Shown here piece after piece: positions 1-7,756 of a stretch of DNA of 64,000 nucleotides (the first letter of the stretch is position 1; each line of letters begins with the position of its first letter). This stretch comes from Oceanospirillaceae bacterium. Its GTDB lineage: Bacteria > Pseudomonadota > Gammaproteobacteria > Pseudomonadales > Oceanobacteraceae. The notes beneath the pieces are model-generated. The model had not been told where the DNA came from, ran no database searches, and saw only the letters and a list, made by a program, of their open reading frames with translations. The position numbers and the translations under genes are program-made. Location: the NCBI GenBank assembly GCA_024234265.1, contig JACKOM010000003.1, positions 62,001-126,000 on the forward strand, given 5' to 3'.

Positions 1-2853
1 GGCACTGAATTTTCCGCCTACAGCAACAGCCAGGAAATTACCTTAGCCCTGCCACAAACTGCACCGGCGGCACCTTCTGCCCTGGCCGGCAGCAGCACTG
101 AAAGCCAGATCAGCCTCACCTGGCAGGACAACAGCAACAACGAAACCGCATTTATTATTGAGCGCCGCAGCGGCAGTGCCGCCTTCGCGCAAATTGCCAG
201 CCTGGCCGCCAATACCACCACCTATAACAACCTGCAGGTCAGCGCCAACACCCTGTACGATTACCGCGTCAGCGCCAGCAATGCCAATGGCACTTCCGCC
301 AGCGTGAGCATCAGTGGCCTGCAATTAAAAGCCGCCAGCAGTTGCACCAGCAGCAGCTCCAGCGCCCCCCAATATGTGGCCGGCACCACTTACCAGGTCG
401 GTGACAAAGTGCTCAACCAGAGCAACATTTACCAGTGCACAGTGGGCGGTTGGTGCAGCTCAAACGCCAGCAGCTATTACGCCCCCGGCAGCGGCCTTGC
501 GTGGCAGGATGCGTGGAAACTGGTGGGCGCCGCGAGCAGTTCATCCGGCAGTTGTGCCACAACGACGATTCCGGCAGCGGCCAGCAACCTCAACGCCGTA
601 TTAAGCAGCGACCAGAGCAGCATTGCCCTCTCCTGGACCGACAACGCCCAGGACGAAAGCGGTTACCTGCTGCAACGTAAAGTGAACAGCGGCAGCTGGA
701 GCAATCTGCAGGAACTCGCCGCCGGAGCCACCACCTACCGCGATGCGGCCATCAGCGTGGGCAGCACTTACCAGTACCGCGTGGCCGCCTTCAACAGCGC
801 CGGCAGCTCCGCCTATGTGCAGAGCACCAGCCTGCTGGTGGAACAAAAAGAAATCATCCCCGCCACACCCACTAACATGCTCGCCACCCCTATGCTCAGC
901 AGCATAGTGCTGAGCTGGGAAGACAACGCCGGCAACGAAGCCAACTACCTGCTGGAGCGCCGTGTCGACAACGGCAGCTGGGCCCTGCTCGCCACCCTCA
1001 ACCCCAACAGCCAGAGTTATAACGACACCGGCGTGGCCACAGGCAAACGTTACGATTACCGCGTCAGCGCCAAAAACAGCGCCGGCACCTCCATGACCGC
1101 CAGCATCTTTGGCCTGAGCCTGGCCAGCGCCCCCGTGGCCGATGCCCGCGAAAGCGCCTTCAACAGCAAATGCGTGAACTGCCACGTGGCCGGTGGCCTG
1201 GGTGGTGAGCTCAACGACAGCCGTATCAAAAGCAAATGGAACGGCAAAAGCTTCGACGCCTTTATGGTGAAAGTGAAAACCATGCCCGTGGCCAGCTGCG
1301 ATACCACCTGCCTGGAAAACGCCGCCAGCCATATCTGGGAAACCCTGTGGGGTTATACCCGCAGCACCGCGAATAATGCCGATGGCCGTGGGGTGCGTGG
1401 CATTCGCCTGCTCACCGCGTTTGAATACCAAAACGCCGTGAAAGACTTAACCGGCGTGAGTGTAAGTGCTGAAAACCTGCCCAAGAGCCGTTTTGATGAG
1501 CACTTCAAATACGCCAGCGATGCCGACAACGGCAAAGTGCAATACGATGAAGCCAACAAATACCTGCAACAGGCCAATAGCATTGCCGCCGCCGCCAACC
1601 TCAGCCTGCTCGGCTGTGGCAGCAGCAGTTGCAGCAGCAGCCAGGTGGCAACCGCCGGTTTACGGGTATTACGCCGCCCCCTGAGCAGCAGCGAACTGAG
1701 CACCTACAGCAGCATCAACAGCGCCAACGGCAGCCGCGCCATGCTCGCCAGCATGCTGCTCAGCCCCTATTTCCTCTACCACATTGAATTAGGCACCTGG
1801 AACAGCACTGCCCAGGCCTACCAGTTAACCCAGTATGAAATTGCCAGCGCCCTGTCGTTCCAGATTTTAGGCACCACCCCCAGCGCGGCCCTGCTCAACA
1901 AAGCCGCCAGCAATACCTTCAGCAGCAGCGCCGCCATTGCCAGCGAAGCCGATGCCCTGATGAGCGGCAGCGCCTTCAACAAAAACATGCTGGAATTTGT
2001 GCGTTATTACAGCAAAACCTACGAAGCCCCCGTGCCAAAAACCGGCCTGAGCCAAAGCGTGATCGACGCCATGCTCGCCGAACAAAACAGCTTTGTGGGC
2101 CAGTGGTTAATTGACGGTGGCAACTTCGACAAACTCTTCAGCCCGGGTTACACCTACGCCAACAGCACACTCGCCAGCCACTACGGCCTGAGCGTGACTG
2201 GCAGCAGCATGCAGAAAATCAGCACCGACCGTAACCGTGGTGGCCTTCTGCACCTCGGCATTACCCAGATCATCAACTCCGACTTTGCCGCCACCTCACT
2301 GGTCAAACGCGGCAAAATGATCCGCGAAAACATGCTCTGTCATACCATGGGCGTGCCCGTGGGCGTTGACCCGGCCACCATCACCCTGCCGAGCAACCCC
2401 ATGACCACCCGCGAGCGCTGGAATTACATCACAGGCCCGGATGCCTCCGGCGGCCAGTGCTGGAAATGCCACCAACTGATGAACGAACCGGGTGTTGCCT
2501 TAGAAAGTTTTGATGCGGCAGGCCGTTTCCGTACCCAGGAAGAAGCCTACAACCTCAAAGGTGTGATGCTCGCCATCGATGCCAGCGGCATACTGCGCGA
2601 CAACACCGGCACCCAGCAGCTCGGCACCTTTAACGATGCCCGCGACCTGGCCAACTTCTTAGGCCAGAGTAACGAAGCGCAGAACTGTTTTGTGAACAAC
2701 TACTACCGCTTTGCCACCGGCCACCGCCCCGACAGCCAGAACCAGGATGATTTGGTCAGCCTGCAGAGTGGTTTTGGGGCCAATAACAGTGTGAAAAATC
2801 TGATACGTAACCATGTGGCCAGTGCAGGGTTTATGTATCGGGTGGATAGATAA
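1..2853 (+). CDS. Secreted multidomain protein (Fn3 x3, CBM5/12-like, two c-type haem motifs, DUF1592/1588/1585-type C-terminus), 5' partial
   Basis: The reading frame is open from the first base, so the start lies outside the window; 950 codons are visible. Three fibronectin type III-like modules lie at about residues 20-102, 190-277 and 289-372, each with an SLTW/ALSW/VLSW strand, a ..LER/..LQR strand and a YDYRVSA-like end. A CBM5/12-like aromatic module (YQVGDKV, IYQC, GWCSS, AWQDAWKL) sits at about 122-178. Two CxxCH haem motifs are seen, CVNCH at 391 and CWKCH at 820. The C-terminal half has signatures of the family known from planctomycetes as PSD/DUF1587-1592-1588-1585: LTAFEYQNAVKDLTG, RVLRRPLSSSEL, LLSPYFLYHIELG, NRGGLLH and FATGHRPDS. 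The protein is very Ser/Asn/Ala-rich and uses AGC heavily. I infer a secreted redox protein that binds polysaccharide; the reaction is unknown. Domain calls are from motif recognition only. Confidence 0.8.
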   Translation, partial: GTEFSAYSNSQEITLALPQTAPAAPSALAGSSTESQISLTWQDNSNNETAFIIERRSGSAAFAQIASLAANTTTYNNLQVSANTLYDYRVSASNANGTSASVSISGLQLKAASSCTSSSSSAPQYVAGTTYQVGDKVLNQSNIYQCTVGGWCSSNASSYYAPGSGLAWQDAWKLVGAASSSSGSCATTTIPAAASNLNAVLSSDQSSIALSWTDNAQDESGYLLQRKVNSGSWSNLQELAAGATTYRDAAISVGSTYQYRVAAFNSAGSSAYVQSTSLLVEQKEIIPATPTNMLATPMLSSIVLSWEDNAGNEANYLLERRVDNGSWALLATLNPNSQSYNDTGVATGKRYDYRVSAKNSAGTSMTASIFGLSLASAPVADARESAFNSKCVNCHVAGGLGGELNDSRIKSKWNGKSFDAFMVKVKTMPVASCDTTCLENAASHIWETLWGYTRSTANNADGRGVRGIRLLTAFEYQNAVKDLTGVSVSAENLPKSRFDEHFKYASDADNGKVQYDEANKYLQQANSIAAAANLSLLGCGSSSCSSSQVATAGLRVLRRPLSSSELSTYSSINSANGSRAMLASMLLSPYFLYHIELGTWNSTAQAYQLTQYEIASALSFQILGTTPSAALLNKAASNTFSSSAAIASEADALMSGSAFNKNMLEFVRYYSKTYEAPVPKTGLSQSVIDAMLAEQNSFVGQWLIDGGNFDKLFSPGYTYANSTLASHYGLSVTGSSMQKISTDRNRGGLLHLGITQIINSDFAATSLVKRGKMIRENMLCHTMGVPVGVDPATITLPSNPMTTRERWNYITGPDASGGQCWKCHQLMNEPGVALESFDAAGRFRTQEEAYNLKGVMLAIDASGILRDNTGTQQLGTFNDARDLANFLGQSNEAQNCFVNNYYRFATGHRPDSQNQDDLVSLQSGFGANNSVKNLIRNHVASAGFMYRVDR

Positions 2854-2854
2854 C

Positions 2855-2931
2855 GGGAGACGCTTGGCGGGAGAAGGGAGACGCTTGGGCTTAAAGCCTG
2901 AAGCTTGAAGCTTGAAGCCGGACGCCAGACG
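2855..2931. repeat. Degenerate tandem 7-bp array, 11 units
   Basis: Directly after the preceding stop codon the sequence can be cut into eleven consecutive heptamers without a gap: gggagac, gcttggc, gggagaa, gggagac, gcttggg, cttaaag, cctgaag, cttgaag, cttgaag, ccggacg, ccagacg. The same kind of 7-periodic DNA recurs at four other intergenic places in this window. Confidence 0.7.
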
Positions 2932-2942
2932 CGAAAAACAAA

Positions 2943-2967
2943 ACGCCGCAGAAATGCGGCGTTTTTT
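2943..2967 (+). terminator. Rho-independent terminator of the DUF1592-family gene
   Basis: An 8-bp stem (acgccgca / tgcggcgt) with a GAAA tetraloop is followed by a run of Ts. It lies about 90 bases after the stop codon and would end the upstream transcript. Confidence 0.85.
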
Positions 2968-3080
2968 ATTGGGGAATTAAACCCGAATTTTTGAACACTT
3001 TCGTTTCCGCCAACAACCGCCTCAAGTTCCTCAAAAATGGCCGATATTTAAGGGAAACCCTACTCAGTTGGAAGACCCGT

Positions 3081-4160
3081 ATGGACATCAATACTTCAAT
3101 GTCAAATGTCGCTAGTACCTTATACAGCGCCAAACAGACCAATGCACAGCCCGTCGCACAAGCCCCTCAGGAAGACGATTATCCCGGGATATTGCATCGC
3201 GACTATCTTGTTAAAACGGGTGAAGAGGGAGATGCGATTATTACAGTGGCGTCACCAACGACCAAGGTATCCTTGCAGGCATGGCAAGATGCACAACAAT
3301 ATGTGGGTTTTCAACAACATGGCAGCGATTCCGCAAGTCAAATTCGCCTGTTAGATGATGATAAGGCCACAGTGGATTTTACCCGAGACCAATCCCTCTC
3401 CTATCTAGAAATATCCAGTGTCAAAGGGGTGACAGACCCAGACAAACTTCAGCAGCTAAACGAGCAACTTATTGATTCCAAATTGAACCCAGGAAGTGAG
3501 TTATCCGTGTTTAGTGGAGGCCAAACTGAAGGAAAGCTCAAATTAGAATACGGCGTTGCTGAATTCTCTCCTTCTATGATGTACAAACAAGACGGGGCAA
3601 CTTATGCGGCAAACAACTCAGCTAACCGAAACAACGTTGCTACCAATGAATTTAATGTCAGTGCATCCATCACCCTACCTAGTGGAAATTCGGTTAACTT
3701 AACTTTCAGCTATACAGAGGAATTAGAACAACCCCATTATTCTTGGAGTAAAGGGGCTTTCGAAACTTTTGAGGAATATAACGCCCGTATTAAACGAGAT
3801 GAAATGCAAGAGCCTGTATCTAAAAGTGATTATCGCTCTTTGGCCATTCAATACGCATCAGGAAGGCCGCTTAGCGAAGCTGATGCCAAAGATCTGGATA
3901 AAATTAATCAATTTTTAATGAGTATGGCTAAATCGGCAGGAAATGGGCAATTAAACACCCAAAGTGCGGGTCTTGATCGAATGTTAGATCAAGTGCAAAC
4001 CTTTGGTGTTGACATGAAAATGACCGCCACTTATACGGGTTACGCACAGGGTGATACGGATATAGCCTTGGCCCTAATCGGCGATACCCGTGATGTCAGT
4101 GTCAAAACAGATACTGTGTTGCCGGTCAATCAAAAGACAGTAATTAAAGAATTCTGGTGA
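3081..4160 (+). CDS. Hypothetical protein, 359 aa, family not recognised
   Basis: I do not recognise this protein. The frame is open from a TTG at 2991, but that lies just behind the terminator of the previous gene, so the ATG at 3081 (MDINTSMSNV) is preferred; an ATG at 3099 is also possible. No clear Shine-Dalgarno site helps to decide. There is no signal peptide or membrane segment. The sequence is hydrophilic, with a beta-rich middle (ITLPSGNSVNLTFSY), a helical stretch rich in charged residues (about 250-310) and an MKMTATYTGYAQGDTDIALAL segment near the C-terminus. It stands alone: a repeat array and terminator precede it and yggL converges on it. Base composition is more AT-rich than in the preceding gene. 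Confidence 0.7.
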   Translation: MDINTSMSNVASTLYSAKQTNAQPVAQAPQEDDYPGILHRDYLVKTGEEGDAIITVASPTTKVSLQAWQDAQQYVGFQQHGSDSASQIRLLDDDKATVDFTRDQSLSYLEISSVKGVTDPDKLQQLNEQLIDSKLNPGSELSVFSGGQTEGKLKLEYGVAEFSPSMMYKQDGATYAANNSANRNNVATNEFNVSASITLPSGNSVNLTFSYTEELEQPHYSWSKGAFETFEEYNARIKRDEMQEPVSKSDYRSLAIQYASGRPLSEADAKDLDKINQFLMSMAKSAGNGQLNTQSAGLDRMLDQVQTFGVDMKMTATYTGYAQGDTDIALALIGDTRDVSVKTDTVLPVNQKTVIKEFW

Positions 4161-4213
4161 AATAGGTAAAACCAAAATTTAAAAAATGTTTAACCCGTTA
4201 AAAAACTGCGTAA

Positions 4214-4561
4214 TTAATCCCCGTAATACGCATCCACCAGCGGCCCAACCTCAATCTGCTGCATAAAACCCTGGGCGGCTAACCAGTGCTCCACTGCATT
4301 ACGGTCTTCCTGTGTGGCAGAGGCATAACGGGCCGCCGGGCAGATAAAAACATCAAACGCGTTTTTATCAAAACCACCACCTATCAATAAATTGCGTGAT
4401 TCAATCAATGCAATGAAATCATCAATAAATTTATCCGTAATCTGCCCTGCACCCTCGGCGCATTGCCCCGTGGCAGCAAAGCCCAATACGGCAAATTCCT
4501 CTAAAAATAATTTTTTACGTAACCGGCGGCTGCGTTTTGCTTGTGCATTTTTTGTCATCAT
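4214..4561 (-). CDS. yggL: YggL family protein (DUF469, 50S-associated)
   Basis: This 115-residue protein has the length and motif pattern of YggL: a basic N-terminus (KRSRRLRKKLFLEEF), then VLGF, a DKFIDDFIALIE helix, an FDVFIC strand and a C-terminal VEHWL helix followed by VDAYYGD. The family is reported to associate with the 50S ribosomal subunit; its exact role is not settled. Either ATG at 4561 or the adjacent one at 4558 could be the start. The gene is convergent with the unknown gene at 3081-4160. A repeat array and then the IS3 element lie upstream, so the insertion has separated it from its former upstream neighbourhood. Confidence 0.85.
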   Translation of the reverse strand: MMTKNAQAKRSRRLRKKLFLEEFAVLGFAATGQCAEGAGQITDKFIDDFIALIESRNLLIGGGFDKNAFDVFICPAARYASATQEDRNAVEHWLAAQGFMQQIEVGPLVDAYYGD

Positions 4562-4629
4562 TTCGTTTCTTATTTAACTTTCGGCGATGGTTTTACAGGG
4601 GGCAGATTTAAAAATCAAACATATGGGCT

Positions 4630-4699
4630 ACATCTCACGCAACGCGTCTTCCGTCTCCCGTACAGCGTCTTAAAGCCGCTCCCGATTCCAGCTTCCGGC
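4630..4699. repeat. Degenerate tandem 7-bp array, left of the IS element
   Basis: Read on the minus strand from 4699 this stretch divides into ten heptamers (gccggaa, gctggaa, tcgggag, cggcttt, aagacgc, tgtacgg, gagacgg, aagacgc, gttgcgt, gagatgt). It ends exactly where the left inverted repeat of the IS3 element begins. Confidence 0.6.
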
Positions 4700-4725
4700 T
4701 GATACGCCCCCGAAAAAGTAGACAC
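4700..4725. repeat. Left terminal inverted repeat of the IS3-family element
   Basis: It pairs with 5923-5948 at 24 of 26 positions. The two mismatches are adjacent, at 4712-4713. The outer end is TGATACG. Confidence 0.9.
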
Positions 4726-4747
4726 CTTATTGAAGAGATAAGGTGTC
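4721..4747 (+). promoter_or_regulatory. Perfect 9-bp hairpin abutting the orfA start codon
   Basis: The arms gacacctta (4721-4729) and taaggtgtc (4739-4747) are perfect complements around a 9-nt loop, and the ATG of orfA follows at 4748. The only purine-rich ribosome-binding candidate (gaagaga) lies in the loop. In a transcript reading in from outside the element the hairpin could limit transposase translation, as is known for some other IS elements. This role is inferred from the geometry alone. Confidence 0.5.
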
Positions 4748-5065
4748 ATGAAAGTTCATCACAAACGTCAACATACAACTGAATTCAAAATAGCCGCCGT
4801 ACAACGCTCGCTGGCTACCCACCATACAGTACAATCCGTCGCCGATGAGCTGGGCATTCACGCCGCATTGCTCAGCCGCTGGAGAGTTCAAATGACCCGC
4901 AAAGCTGACACACCCGATACTTCCCTTGAAAACCAGGGGCCCGACAAAAGTTACGCTGATCTGTTGCGTGAAAATGCCCGCCTCAAAAAACAACTGGCCC
5001 GCGCTGAAATGGAGGCCGAAATCCTAAAAAAGGCGAAGGCGTACTTCGACAAAAAGCCCAAATAA
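4748..5065 (+). CDS. IS3-family transposase OrfA (helix-turn-helix)
   Basis: This 105-residue protein is the DNA-binding part of an IS3-family transposase. It has an N-terminal helix-turn-helix (EFKIAAVQRSL, VADELGIHAALLSRW) and a C-terminal leucine-zipper-like coiled coil (YADLLRENARLKKQLARAEM). Near its 3' end the codons CTA AAA AAG form the heptamer A AAA AAG (5026-5032), a classic -1 slippery site. Ribosomes that slip would enter the orfB frame, which is open across this point, and make the OrfAB transposase. Those that do not slip stop at 5065 and release OrfA, which in this family usually acts as a regulator. Confidence 0.92.
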   Translation: MKVHHKRQHTTEFKIAAVQRSLATHHTVQSVADELGIHAALLSRWRVQMTRKADTPDTSLENQGPDKSYADLLRENARLKKQLARAEMEAEILKKAKAYFDKKPK

Positions 5066-5112
5066 AGTACGCATTCATTGCGCACCATACGCTGCGCTGG
5101 CCCATCAAACTG

Positions 5113-5922
5113 ATGTGCGATGTGCTGGATGTATCGCGCTCGGGTTTTTATAAATGGCGGAACCGCAAGCCCTCGGCCCGCGCCCGTGAAAATGAAACAT
5201 TACAAGCGCGGGCATTAGCCATTGCGCAGCATGAGCAAGGCATACCGGGTTACCGGAAACTGTGGCAGGCGCTGCAACATGAAGGCTTTTGCTGCAGCCA
5301 GAATCGTGTGCAGCGTTTATTACAGGCGATTGGCTATCGTGCTGGCTCGGCGTTAAAACCGGGCCACCGTAAAGCAGATAACGGCTTGCTTGTTTTGCCG
5401 AATTTATTAAATCGTGCGTTTAACGCTGAGAAGAAAAACCAGCGTTGGGTATCGGACATTACACAAATTAAATGCGCAGAAGGCTGGATATATCTCGCCG
5501 TGGTGCTGGATCTTTATTCCCGCAAAGTGATTGGCTGGGCAACCAGCCCTATGAACAATGCAGAGCTTGTGAGCAGCGCATTAAAACAGGCATGGCAGAG
5601 GCGCAAACCAACAGGCGGAGATTTATTATTCCACAGTGATCAGGGCTGCCAATTCCGCAGTGAATCTGTCATGAAATGGCTGCACCAAAGGGGAATTACG
5701 ATCAGCATGTCACGGCGAGGTAACTGCTGGGATAACGCGTGTATGGAAAGTTTTTTTGCGCAAATGAAAAAGGAGTGGATAAAACACCAGGGATTAATGA
5801 ATCGCGCAGCCATGCATGAGCAAGTGCGCTGGTACATTGAGCGTTATTACAATAGGATTCGGCGTCATGGGGCATTAAATGGTTTAAGCCCCATGCAGTT
5901 CGAATTACAAGCAACCCACTGA
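5113..5922 (+). CDS. IS3-family transposase OrfB (DDE integrase core)
   Basis: OrfB carries the rve integrase domain. The segment WVSDITQIKC holds the first catalytic Asp, LLFHSDQGCQF the second, and CWDNACMESFFAQMKKEW the catalytic Glu. An HTH_21-like region (GYRKLWQAL..EGF) precedes them. The frame is -1 relative to orfA and is open upstream of the ATG at 5113 back past the slippery site at 5026-5032. It encodes a typical KYAFIAHH...RWPIKLMCDVL lead-in, so the functional product is probably the frameshifted OrfAB fusion (4748-5922) rather than a separately started OrfB. No disruptions were seen. Confidence 0.92.
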   Translation: MCDVLDVSRSGFYKWRNRKPSARARENETLQARALAIAQHEQGIPGYRKLWQALQHEGFCCSQNRVQRLLQAIGYRAGSALKPGHRKADNGLLVLPNLLNRAFNAEKKNQRWVSDITQIKCAEGWIYLAVVLDLYSRKVIGWATSPMNNAELVSSALKQAWQRRKPTGGDLLFHSDQGCQFRSESVMKWLHQRGITISMSRRGNCWDNACMESFFAQMKKEWIKHQGLMNRAAMHEQVRWYIERYYNRIRRHGALNGLSPMQFELQATH

Positions 5923-5948
5923 GTGTCTACTTTTGTGGGGGCGTATCA
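5923..5948. repeat. Right terminal inverted repeat of the IS3-family element
   Basis: This is the complement of the left end (4700-4725) at 24 of 26 positions. It begins one base after the orfB stop codon. Confidence 0.9.
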
Positions 5949-6004
5949 AGCTGGAAGCTGGAAGCTAGCAACTAGCAACTAGCAACTGGCAGCTGAAAAA
6001 CTAG
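5949..6004. repeat. Degenerate tandem 7-bp array, right of the IS element
   Basis: Eight consecutive heptamers start at the first base after the IS: agctgga twice, agctagc, aactagc twice, aactggc, agctgaa, aaactag. The last unit contains the stop codon of the minus-strand alkC-like gene. Confidence 0.75.
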
Positions 6005-7116
6005 TCGCTGGTTACGCCCTTCAATTCAAACTCCGCCTGCGCAATCACTTTGCCATTTAACCGAATATCCAATAATTGCGCACCGTTGTAATACACCCGT
6101 GTGGTAATCGGGCGTATGGCATGGCTGCGTTGCGCATTTAATGCGCCGTTTTCGGCAAACTTACCTTTTTTCCATTTAAAAACCTTGAGGGCCTGGCTGC
6201 CGTTGGCTTTTTTAAAGTGGATACCGTAATCCAGAATAAAATCTTTACCGGCGGGGCCCTGCAGGCTCAGCTCAAATTCCAGCGCGTTGCCATACTGCAC
6301 GGTTTTGCGCGTCAGGCTTAACTGCACATTTTTCACCGGTAATTCGGCTGCACCCAATAAGCCTAAAGCGCGCTGATTACCCTGTTTAATTAAAGTGCGC
6401 AGGGCGTGGCGTAATAACCGCTGCCGGTTTTTATCTGCGTTTTTAAACCAGGGTTCGATTACATCCAGCAATAATTCCGGGTGATCTTTACTGATATCGT
6501 TTAAATGATTCGCCACCGAGCGACGCACATATTCTTCGTTATCGTCCTTGAGTAATTCCAGCAAAGGCAAGACGGGGCGCGGGTCTTTTTTAAAGTGATT
6601 TAACGCCATGGCCCAGGGCAGGCGTGGGCGTGAACCTTCAGACACTAAACGGCGCACGTGGTGGTTTTCATCCAGCGCCCAGTGCTGCAACAGGGCGAGA
6701 CTTTTTTCAGGCTCACGGATTAAAAAATGGCGAATCGCCAGTTCACTGCTGAAACGGCTGGTCATGGCTTTTAAAACATCCATAGCCAGCGCAAAATGCT
6801 CTACCCCGTGGCGGCCAATATATTCCGCACAGGGCACAATTAACCAGCCGTGTATGCCGGCATCGTCGTGCAGTTTATCCTGCGGTGCGAGGGCGTTGCG
6901 CAACATAACCGCGCCCTGGGTAAAATCCTTTGGCAGGGTTTCATGCAGGGCATGCACTATCTGCTCACTACGTTGCAATAATTCCTGTTGTGCATTGCCT
7001 TCGCTGGCAATGCGCACAAAGCGGGTATAATCAAACGCCCCATTCACCCGTAATAAATGTTTGCCCAATAATTTAATGCGCGCCGGTAAAAATACATCTT
7101 TAAATAATGCCGCCAT
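6001..7116 (-). CDS. alkC: AlkC-type DNA alkylation repair protein (HEAT-like DNA glycosylase)
   Basis: The protein (371 aa) resembles the AlkC/AlkD superfamily of alkylpurine DNA glycosylases, which remove alkylated adenines using HEAT-like repeats. Signs are the N-terminal pattern LFKDVFLPARIKLLGKHLL, the HGWLIVPCAEYIGRHG segment, the repeat helices HWALDENHHVRRLVSEGSRP and DDNEEYVRRSVANHLNDI, and the AlkC-like order of these blocks. After about residue 260 a beta-rich tail (VKNVQLSLTRKTVQYGNAL...) fits the Ig-like domain reported for some AlkC proteins. The ATG at 7116 (MAALF) is preferred to the one at 7131 because family members start about there. It is divergent from the DUF3565 gene, with 66 bp between starts, and its stop codon lies in heptamer-repeat DNA. 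Confidence 0.8.
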   Translation of the reverse strand: MAALFKDVFLPARIKLLGKHLLRVNGAFDYTRFVRIASEGNAQQELLQRSEQIVHALHETLPKDFTQGAVMLRNALAPQDKLHDDAGIHGWLIVPCAEYIGRHGVEHFALAMDVLKAMTSRFSSELAIRHFLIREPEKSLALLQHWALDENHHVRRLVSEGSRPRLPWAMALNHFKKDPRPVLPLLELLKDDNEEYVRRSVANHLNDISKDHPELLLDVIEPWFKNADKNRQRLLRHALRTLIKQGNQRALGLLGAAELPVKNVQLSLTRKTVQYGNALEFELSLQGPAGKDFILDYGIHFKKANGSQALKVFKWKKGKFAENGALNAQRSHAIRPITTRVYYNGAQLLDIRLNGKVIAQAEFELKGVTSD

Positions 7117-7182
7117 CTCACACCTTTGCACCCGCAGGAAATGGGCATACCATAGCCGCTTTGCAGCAAAACCGGAACCAGC

Positions 7183-7386
7183 ATGTTACAGCCGATTACG
7201 GGTTATCACCTTGATGAAGAAAAGCACTGGGTCGCAGAGTTAGCCTGCGGGCATAACCAGCATGTGCGCCACCAGCCGCCGTTTATTAACCGCCCCTGGG
7301 TCACCACGGTTGAAGGCCGCAACAGTATGCTGGGGCATGAATTAAATTGTGTGCGTTGTGACAGGGGCGAGCCAGCGCAAAGGTAG
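7183..7386 (+). CDS. DUF3565 family protein
   Basis: This 67-residue protein matches the pattern of DUF3565: a start like MLQPITGYHLDEE, then WVAELACGHNQHVRHQPPF, NRPWV and a closing GHELNCVRC. The conserved Cys and His residues (CGH, HxRH, CxxC) suggest metal binding, but its function is not known. It is transcribed away from the alkC-like gene across a short shared upstream region. Confidence 0.85.
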   Translation: MLQPITGYHLDEEKHWVAELACGHNQHVRHQPPFINRPWVTTVEGRNSMLGHELNCVRCDRGEPAQR

Positions 7387-7756
7387 GAATAAGCCACAGA
7401 AAGTTATGTCAGCGCAAAACATAACGACAATGAAATCCCGTTTTTTCTTTCTGGGAAGGGACTTCCCAGACCCTTCCTTCGCTCACACTGCTGCTTGTTT
7501 CCGTTTTTTTCGACGCGCCATTACGCCCACGCGCCATTCGGCATCCTGCCTAGCTTCGCCGGCGCTTTGTCAGCATCCATGCTGACTGCGGGCTATGGCG
7601 CTTTAAAAAACCGGCGCAGCAAGTTCGCATAAAGTGTTCTGAATTAACGCTGAAGAAATCGGCACAAATAAAAAGCCCGGAATAAATTTACATTTGATTC
7701 CGGGCTTTTCATGTTGAAACCGTAAAAATTAACGCGCCATGGCAGGGTTTTAAAGT
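7387..7756. other. 370-bp intergenic stretch with inverted repeats, no gene recognised
   Basis: No convincing coding frame is present. Two inverted repeats stand out: tgggaag-gga-cttccca near 7461 and a perfect gtcagcat-cc-atgctgac hairpin at 7569-7586. The right end (7671-7709) is a terminator. The middle might hold a small RNA or a decayed element, but nothing in it can be named. Confidence 0.4.
7671..7709 (-). terminator. Terminator of the isomerase/dehydrogenase operon
   Basis: A 13-bp perfect stem (aaaagcccggaat / attccgggctttt) lies about 50 bases beyond the stop codon at 7757. It is T-rich on the minus strand and works in principle in both directions. Confidence 0.85.

Larger units (their letters stand above)
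4700..5948 (+). mobile_element. Complete IS3-family insertion sequence (1249 bp)
   Basis: The element is bounded by near-perfect 26-bp terminal inverted repeats (4700-4725 and 5923-5948; 24 of 26 positions match, starting TGATACGCCCCC). It carries the usual two overlapping frames, orfA and orfB, and an A6G slippery site between them. All DDE-domain motifs are present, so it looks intact and potentially active. No target duplication can be recognised: the flanking triplets are ggc and agc, but both flanks are heptamer-repeat DNA, which blurs the comparison. Confidence 0.93.

Noticed and set aside
601..1431. 276-codon minus-strand frame rich in Gly/Ala/His
   Set aside because: It is antisense to the Fn3 region; its composition mirrors the AGC/GCC-rich codons of the real gene, and it has no family features.
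4748..5922. Broken transposase gene (two frames)
   Set aside because: The two-frame layout with an A AAA AAG site is the normal IS3 arrangement, and all DDE motifs are present.
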